Shown here in pieces: positions 41,723 to 46,947 of a DNA stretch of 46,947 bases. Made by a program: the position numbers and the translations under genes. Source of the stretch: Terriglobales bacterium (GTDB lineage Bacteria; Acidobacteriota; Terriglobia; Terriglobales; Acidobacteriaceae); contig DASRER010000045.1 in NCBI GenBank assembly GCA_035651995.1, positions 1-46,947 of the forward strand, read 5' to 3'. The notes below the pieces were generated by a model. It was not told where the DNA came from. It did not search any database and worked only from the letters and a program-made list of their open reading frames with translations. Numbering within the stretch: the first letter of the stretch is position 1; each line of letters opens with the position of its first letter.

Positions 41723-43084
41723 CTAGCTGGAGGAATCGCCGTCCTGCGAGCCGGCCGTAGCGGCGCGAACGCGGCCGTTGCGCACGAATTTCATCCGCCC
41801 TGCCGAACGCGCCCAGATTTCCTGAACGATCCGCTTCCTCTCATCGGCCGGATCGATCCGTTCCCAGTAATCGCGCCCGAGGATCCAGGAGGCGGACAGA
41901 AGGAACGAGAACATGGTCCCGATCAGGACGACCAGCCAGCGTTTCGGGCTGTACTTGCGCTCAGGATAGACGGCGGGATCGAGCACGTTCACCGGCGGCA
42001 CTTCCTTGGCCTCCTGCACGCGCGCCAGCTCGTACTGCTTCGTCAGCGCCTCGAAGACGGCCTCGTTGATCATCGTCTTGCGGTAGAGATCGGCGTAGGT
42101 CACACCCAGGCGCGGCAGCTCGCGGATGATTTGCCCGAGCGACTGGTTCGAGGGGTTCGTGGTGCTGTCGGCGGCGCCCGACGACTGCACCTGGCGGCGG
42201 AGTTCCTCGATGCGCGCCCGCAATGACTTCACGCGCACGTTGCTGTCGGTGTAGATCTGCTCCATTCCCTGGAGTTGCGACTCGGCGGCGGCCAGCTCGC
42301 CCTGCACGCGTGCGGCGGCCGTGAACGCGGCCTTCGCCTGTTCGGGAATGTTGAGCGCCGTATTGGCCGAGGCGAACTTGCTGAACTCGACAGCGGATTG
42401 GTCGAGTTCTTTCTTCACGACCTTCAAGCGTTCTTCCAGGAAGATGCGCTCACGGCGCGCCGAAGAAGTAGAAACCTCGGCCATGAGCTTGCCGAGCTCC
42501 TCCGCATAGGCGTTCGTGATATCGCGGGCGCGACCGGGGTCGCGGTCGACGTACTTGATGGTGATGACGCCGGTCTTCCGATCTTCCCCGATATCGGTTG
42601 CGTTTTCCAGGTCGCGGCGCGCGTCCTCGTAAAAGGTGCGGCCGTAGACCTTCTTCAGGTCGAAGCGGTCCACCATGCGATCTTCCAGAACGCGGCTTTG
42701 GAGCGCCGCGATGAACAACGCACCCGTGGTCTTCATCCCCAACAGACTGGCCGCAAGACCGAGTCCAGCCGAAGCACCGGCGCTGTTGCCCCCGCCGCCA
42801 AATCCGATCAGCGTGTTCAGCATGCTGGAATTGTCAGGCGGCATCAGGCGCGTGACCGCCTGGTAGCGCTTGGGAATGACGAACGCCAGAATGATGCTCA
42901 CGACGACGCCAACCGCCAGCGCCTTCTTTACGATTTGACGCTCGCGCCACAGCAGCCGCAGGCTTCGATAAACGGCGTCATCGAGCTGAATTCCTACCAG
43001 CTCGTCGGTCGGGTCGGCGTGGCGCAACCGCCGTTCTGGCGGCGTCTCCACCGCCGAGCCATAGCGCTGACTGGGACTTTCCAC
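41723..43084 (-). CDS. Polysaccharide chain-length regulator (Wzz/GumC family)
   Basis: This inner-membrane co-polymerase would set polymer length with Wzy. The 453-residue product has two membrane segments (about 57-73 and 390-410) around a large periplasmic domain. The domain contains KRYQAVTRLMPPDNSSMLNT (Wzz motif), a Gly-rich loop, and a long coiled coil (about 205-310). Proximal to the second membrane segment is VLDPAVYPERKYSPKRWLVV, the conserved Pro-rich motif. No tyrosine-kinase domain is attached, and no separate kinase gene is in view. It starts at 43082-43084. The 124-base gap before it (43085-43208) shows nothing certain. Confidence 0.92.
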   Translation of the reverse strand: MESPSQRYGSAVETPPERRLRHADPTDELVGIQLDDAVYRSLRLLWRERQIVKKALAVGVVVSIILAFVIPKRYQAVTRLMPPDNSSMLNTLIGFGGGGNSAGASAGLGLAASLLGMKTTGALFIAALQSRVLEDRMVDRFDLKKVYGRTFYEDARRDLENATDIGEDRKTGVITIKYVDRDPGRARDITNAYAEELGKLMAEVSTSSARRERIFLEERLKVVKKELDQSAVEFSKFASANTALNIPEQAKAAFTAAARVQGELAAAESQLQGMEQIYTDSNVRVKSLRARIEELRRQVQSSGAADSTTNPSNQSLGQIIRELPRLGVTYADLYRKTMINEAVFEALTKQYELARVQEAKEVPPVNVLDPAVYPERKYSPKRWLVVLIGTMFSFLLSASWILGRDYWERIDPADERKRIVQEIWARSAGRMKFVRNGRVRAATAGSQDGDSSS

Positions 43085-43208
43085 TCGGTGTGTTTCTCCT
43101 TGTTGCGGGGCCTCACCGCGAGGCAGACAGGCGCGAATCCAGGTCCGGCCGGCAGCTCAGGTGAGCATCAATACTATAGGCCAATTTGCGTTGGACTGCA
43201 GGCCATCG

Positions 43209-44708
43209 CTACTGCCCGTTGCCGTGCAACACCGCGGGCAGCGTGCGCAGAAGGATCTTCATGTCGAGGGCCAGTGTCCAGTTCTCGATGTATTCCAGGT
43301 CCAGCGCCATGTTTTTTTCGAACGAGGGATCGCTGCGCGCCATCACCTGCCACAAGCCGGTCAGGCCGGGCTTCACGTGCAGGCGGACCATGTGCTCCAG
43401 GTCGTAATGCTCGAAGTCATCAAGCGGATGCGGCCGCGGCCCCACCAGGCTCATGTCGCCCAGCAAAATGTTCCACAGCTGCGGCAGCTCGTCCAGGCTG
43501 TATCGGCGCAGGAACCCGCCGAGGCGCGTGACGCGCGGGTCATCCACGACCTTGAACGTCGGTCCGCGGCGGTAGTTGTTGTTCTGGCGAAGCTCGGCCT
43601 TCAGGGCGTCGGCGTTGTTCACCATGGAGCGGAACTTGTAGCAGACGAAGCGGCGGCCCTTCTTGCCCACGCGCTCGGAGCAATACAGCACCGGCCCGCG
43701 TGAATCGAGTTTGATGAGCAAAGCAATGAGCGCCATCAGCGGCGCGGTCACAACCAGGCCGAAGGCAGCGACCGCGATGTCCATGGCGCGCTTGGCTGCC
43801 AGCCCCGCCCGCGGGATGGGCTCGCGGTGCAGCTCCATCGTGGGAAACTTCCCGATGTAGTCGATGGGCGCCTGCAGCCCCAGGCCGTCGAACAACTCCG
43901 GAATCACCTTCACGGCTACGCCGTGCTCCTGCGCTTCATTCACCAGGTTGCGGACGATCTGGCGCTCGGAGGGAATCGTCACCAGCACTTCGTCGACAAA
44001 GTGCGCGCGCACGATCTTTGAAAAGTCTTCAATCTTGCCCAGCAGGCGCGGGTCCTGATGGTGGTCCTGGTCGAGGAAGCCCTTCACGACGTATCCGAGC
44101 GGCTTGTTCTGCTCCAGGTGCGCGGCCAGAGACATCCCGACGCGCCCTGCGCCGACGATGATCACGTTGCGCGTGCCGCGTCCGGAGGCGACCCGGCGCT
44201 GGCCGATCTTCATGCGAATGGCGCGCCACCCCATCAGCGATCCCAGATCGATTCCGGCCGCGGTGAACACCGGCGCCAACAGGAAGGTCTGCTGACTCAG
44301 ATAGAAGAAGAGCAGGACCACGCCCATCGCAATCGCGGTCGCATAGAAGATGGCCGCCAGATCGCCGAACATTCCCGAGCGCCGCGGCCGGATGTACAGG
44401 TGCAGCCCGCGCAAGGAAAGCACCAGCAGCGCCGAGAACAGCAGCAGCACAGCCGCCGTCTGCGGCGCCGGCAATTCATGGGTGTGAAGGCCGCCCGGCG
44501 CGAGGCTGAACCATGCGAGCGTGCCCGCCGCAGCCCCGCCGATGATGACCAGGTCGAGCAGGAAAGCCAGCAGCCGTGCTACGCGCGGCGTGCGTACGAA
44601 AAACTCGTCGCGCTGGCGCGCCACGTCCTGCCCAATCAGGTGCGGGAGCAGGTCAATGGAGCTTTCCGGTGAGGGGATACGGGCGGGTTCCTGTGCAGTC
44701 GCGCTCAC
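43209..44708 (-). CDS. Polyprenyl-phosphate glycosyl-1-phosphate transferase (initiating enzyme)
   Basis: This enzyme starts repeat-unit synthesis by moving a sugar-1-phosphate onto undecaprenyl phosphate. The 499-residue product has four to five N-terminal hydrophobic segments, a CoA-binding-like domain ([20 protein letters not shown]) and the C-terminal bacterial sugar transferase domain. The last carries [15 protein letters not shown] (about 306), [33 protein letters not shown] (from about 404) and [13 protein letters not shown]. The architecture is that of WbaP/WcaJ enzymes. I set the start at GTG 44706-44708 with AAGGGAC upstream; a longer reading enters the pseudogene region. Glucose or galactose are usual substrates. 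Confidence 0.93.
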   Translation of the reverse strand: MSATAQEPARIPSPESSIDLLPHLIGQDVARQRDEFFVRTPRVARLLAFLLDLVIIGGAAAGTLAWFSLAPGGLHTHELPAPQTAAVLLLFSALLVLSLRGLHLYIRPRRSGMFGDLAAIFYATAIAMGVVLLFFYLSQQTFLLAPVFTAAGIDLGSLMGWRAIRMKIGQRRVASGRGTRNVIIVGAGRVGMSLAAHLEQNKPLGYVVKGFLDQDHHQDPRLLGKIEDFSKIVRAHFVDEVLVTIPSERQIVRNLVNEAQEHGVAVKVIPELFDGLGLQAPIDYIGKFPTMELHREPIPRAGLAAKRAMDIAVAAFGLVVTAPLMALIALLIKLDSRGPVLYCSERVGKKGRRFVCYKFRSMVNNADALKAELRQNNNYRRGPTFKVVDDPRVTRLGGFLRRYSLDELPQLWNILLGDMSLVGPRPHPLDDFEHYDLEHMVRLHVKPGLTGLWQVMARSDPSFEKNMALDLEYIENWTLALDMKILLRTLPAVLHGNGQ

Positions 44709-44775
44709 GTTTGTCCCTTGGAACGGAGTGGCGCAAAAACGTTGCGGTTGAGATTGCGGCTTCAGAGCGGAAATT

Positions 44776-45225
44776 TCAAGCGGAAAAACGCGGCGCGCTG
44801 TCTTGTAACCTCTCGCTTCCGCAACCGTGCAACTGTTCGTAGAGAGCAGGCATGCGCTGGGCGCGTGCGTCCCACGTTTCCGTGCGGGCGAAATTCCACC
44901 CCACCGTGCCCATGCGACAACGCAAATCGGGAGAGGCGGCCAGCAGGTCCATCGCGCTGGCAAGCCCCTGAATCGTGCCCGCCACGGTCGTAATGGGCAC
45001 CTTGATGCTGGCGCCAGCCGGAACGAACGTTCCCACGCCCTGGTGGTCGAGCGTGACTACCGGCAGGGCCTGCGAGCACGCTTCCAGCACCTGCATGCCG
45101 AAGGAGTCGCGCAGGCTGGTGAAAAGAAAGATGTCGCTCTGCCGATAAAGCTCGAACATGCGCTGCCACGCGACATGCCCGAGAAAACGTTGAGCGCTTA
45201 TTTCTTTCCCCACTTCGGAAACCAC
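44776..45225 (-). pseudogene. 5'-truncated glycosyltransferase family 4 remnant
   Basis: The frame encodes only the end of a GT-B enzyme, about 149 residues. It starts at RFLGHVAWQRMFELYRQSDI and continues with FLFTSLRDSFGMQVLEACSQ and ALPVVTLDHQGVG, then the C-terminal helices. The acceptor domain and the front of the donor domain (roughly the first 230-250 residues of a GT4 protein) are missing. Recognisable homology begins almost exactly at the stop codon of the PAP2-Wzi gene (45198-45200), whose last codons overlap the frame. An ATG at 45223-45225 exists, so a short protein could be made, but it would lack most of the fold. Deletion, recombination or misassembly could explain it. Confidence 0.75.
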
Positions 45226-46947
45226 GTGAACTGCACCGAGGTACTGAAGTTCGACTGCTTCCCCGGAGCCAGCAGCGGGAACTTCCAGTTCTCATACTGT
45301 ACATTCGTGGTGAGGCCGAGATCGGGGCGAAGCATGAACTCCCCACGCGCGGAGAAGTCCTGCAGCGACCCGCCTTGCAGGAAGTCTTTGTCCACCCACT
45401 GCTGACGGTATCCGATCTGAACTTTGTTGCGCGGCGCCAGCCAATAAGTGCTCCAGAACTGCATGCCCGAGCCCTGGCGTCCGACCCAGTGTCCCAGCAG
45501 CTGGCCCGCATTGGTGTAGCCGTCAGGATAGCGGGCGCTCTTGTAGCTGAAACCTGGCGCCAGCAGGCCCGCCGGCAAGTCGGTGAACACGCCTTCGGCG
45601 CGGAAGTCGAGCTTGGGCAGCTTCGGGATTTGTGGCATGTAGATGCCAGGGTTCATCGCCGAGCGGCGCGGGTACGCGATGGGCGAGATTTCATCTTCAG
45701 CGAACGCGTCGTTATAGAAGACCAGCCACTTGCGCAGCTTCGGGACGCGCCAGGTGAAGTCCACGGCGGATCGCCGGTCGCCGGGATCGTCCGGACCGAA
45801 GGAGTTCGCCGTCGAGAACAGGCTGTTAATGAAGCGGCGGGTGGTGAAGGGAAACTTTGGCCCGCCCATCAGCGTGGTGCGCGAAATGCTGAACTCGAAG
45901 TTTGGCGTGGGCTTGAAGCTGATTTTCTGCCCGTGGATGAATGGCTGCGGATCGAAGGAAGCGTCGGGACTGATGATCACTCCCGTCTCCGAGTTCCCGC
46001 GATGCACGCCGCTCTGGCGCGCCAGGAAGAACTCGGTGCGCATGGGCCCGAGCGCCGAGAAGATCCACGGCAGCCGCGCCGGCGTGGTGCGATTCAGGCG
46101 CAGCATGTACATCGGCTCGGCGTTCGTGCTCAGCAGGAACGAGCCGCTGTGGTCGGGACTCCACCATCCGCTCTGCTTGCCGAACGAGAGCTGGTAGCCG
46201 CGGACATTCAGCACCGCGTACGCGTCGAGGGTCTCAAACCGATTTGCCGGGCCGCCCGGCTGGCTGATTCCCAGCGGAGAAAATGTGTCGTCGGCGTGGA
46301 ACGCCCCAATCGCGTTTTTGACCGCGTCCGAATACGGCTTTGGACCGGGCGAATACTGGTATTCCCCGCTCAGGTAGATGGCCAGCGGCCCGGCGACCGC
46401 GTGACTGCTGAAGCCGGTCACGGAGTTGAAGCCTTCTCCATACGGCCGGCCGTAATCGTTCACGATCGTCTGGCCAAAGTGGTAGCTGTCGCGCAGCGGC
46501 GTTCCTGAGATTCCGGTAAAGCGCACGTAAACGCTATCGACCTGCGCGCCGAAGTTGTCGCCGCCGGCCAGCCGGGCGACTTCGGGAGCGAACTCGTCGG
46601 CAAGCGCGTGTTGCAGAGCGCGTGCCTGGACGGCGCCGCCGTCGTCGTCAGGCCCGAGCTGGTCGCCGGCTTCGGCGGCCAGGCGCGCGCACTCCATGCG
46701 CGTCCACGGCTTCAGGCCGGCAAATGCCGTGCGTAGATGACCCATCGCGGCAAGCCGGTCGAAGGCGTCGTACACCCAGCTGTCGAGCGGGACATAGGGC
46801 GATGCCATCTCCAGCGGCGAGCGCTCGCGCTCGTCGCGGATGAACTGCCCATACTGCGCGCCGTCGCCCGACTCCTCCTCGCGATGCGCGCGCACCACCT
46901 GCCGGCCCACGTACCAGCCCAAAGCGCTGCCCACCACGACGTCACTG
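45198..46947 (-). CDS. Capsule assembly Wzi-like outer-membrane protein, apparently fused to a PAP2 phosphatase domain (partial at right edge)
   Basis: The frame stays open to the right edge. Its first visible residues read SDVVVGSALGWYVGRQVVRA, which matches the last motif and helix of PAP2-type phosphatases (HxxSDVxxGxxxG). The remaining ~560 residues resemble the Wzi/capsule-assembly family. A helical stretch (DSWVYDAFDRLAAMGHLRTA) comes first. Many alternating beta-strands follow, such as QLSFGKQSGWWSPDHSGSF, MRTEFFLARQSGVHRG and FEFSISRTTLMGG. The end is strand-like (FSTSVQFTWFPKWGKK), as in an outer-membrane barrel. Wzi anchors capsule at the surface. A GTG at 46935-46937 could start a shorter protein but has no signal peptide, so a larger upstream part is likely. 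It is the first gene of the polysaccharide run. Confidence 0.8.
   Translation of the reverse strand, partial: SDVVVGSALGWYVGRQVVRAHREEESGDGAQYGQFIRDERERSPLEMASPYVPLDSWVYDAFDRLAAMGHLRTAFAGLKPWTRMECARLAAEAGDQLGPDDDGGAVQARALQHALADEFAPEVARLAGGDNFGAQVDSVYVRFTGISGTPLRDSYHFGQTIVNDYGRPYGEGFNSVTGFSSHAVAGPLAIYLSGEYQYSPGPKPYSDAVKNAIGAFHADDTFSPLGISQPGGPANRFETLDAYAVLNVRGYQLSFGKQSGWWSPDHSGSFLLSTNAEPMYMLRLNRTTPARLPWIFSALGPMRTEFFLARQSGVHRGNSETGVIISPDASFDPQPFIHGQKISFKPTPNFEFSISRTTLMGGPKFPFTTRRFINSLFSTANSFGPDDPGDRRSAVDFTWRVPKLRKWLVFYNDAFAEDEISPIAYPRRSAMNPGIYMPQIPKLPKLDFRAEGVFTDLPAGLLAPGFSYKSARYPDGYTNAGQLLGHWVGRQGSGMQFWSTYWLAPRNKVQIGYRQQWVDKDFLQGGSLQDFSARGEFMLRPDLGLTTNVQYENWKFPLLAPGKQSNFSTSVQFTWFPKWGKK

Noticed and set aside
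44762-45511. Longer minus-strand frame of 249 codons over the glycosyltransferase remnant
   Set aside because: It is in another frame, Arg/Ser-rich, and lacks the GT motifs that the 44776-45225 frame shows.

Overview
The window is 46.9 kb of GC-rich bacterial DNA. Gene content and intergenic repeat style suggest an acidobacterium: many short palindromes with a GGGCTTTAGCCC-like core, the inverted element beginning GTCATCC, exported amidohydrolase and multicopper oxidase families, and a Xanthomonas-like type II secretion order. This assignment is inference from memory; no search was run. Almost all genes lie on the minus strand. The plus-strand exceptions are a multicopper oxidase, lysS and an acyltransferase. 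I saw no tRNA, rRNA, CRISPR array or transposase gene.

Layout. (1) 1-3482: part of a respiratory complex I operon, transcribed nuoA-nuoC-nuoD-nuoH. nuoB and nuoEFG are absent, and a candidate internal promoter precedes nuoC. (2) 3755-8556: an exported two-domain multicopper oxidase, a membrane protein of unknown function bracketed by repeat modules, and lysyl-tRNA synthetase. (3) 8695-23400: a long co-directional block. An ECF sigma factor and a zinc-binding anti-sigma factor are followed by an exported protein of unknown function, then gspE-F-G-H-I-J-K-L-M-(C/N)-D, and last an exported amidohydrolase-like protein that appears to have lost its metal ligands. A strong rho-independent terminator overlapping the lysS stop codon closes the block. 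Most T2SS genes overlap by 1-4 bases, which suggests translational coupling.

(4) 23558-46947: an exopolysaccharide or capsule locus of the Wzx/Wzy type. Read in the direction of transcription it holds: a PAP2-Wzi-like fusion (open at the window edge), a 5'-truncated glycosyltransferase remnant, an initiating polyprenyl-phosphate sugar-phosphate transferase, a Wzz/GumC chain-length regulator, a Wzy-type polymerase, an AT-richer exported beta-helix protein, two methyltransferases, a GT4 + flippase pair, a sugar-nucleotide epimerase, a second GT4 + flippase pair, a third methyltransferase, a nucleotide-sugar dehydrogenase, a WecG/TagA-type glycosyltransferase and a polytopic GT-C-like protein. 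A plus-strand acyltransferase 3 and a further methyltransferase complete it. Together these would prime, build, modify, flip, polymerise and export a surface polysaccharide.

The features most worth follow-up are: the sigma/anti-sigma/T2SS/dead-amidohydrolase unit with its unknown exported protein; a palindromic intergenic repeat read through as part of the GspI prepilin leader; a run of six perfect hairpins upstream of lysS; the PAP2-Wzi fusion; and the truncated glycosyltransferase beside it.
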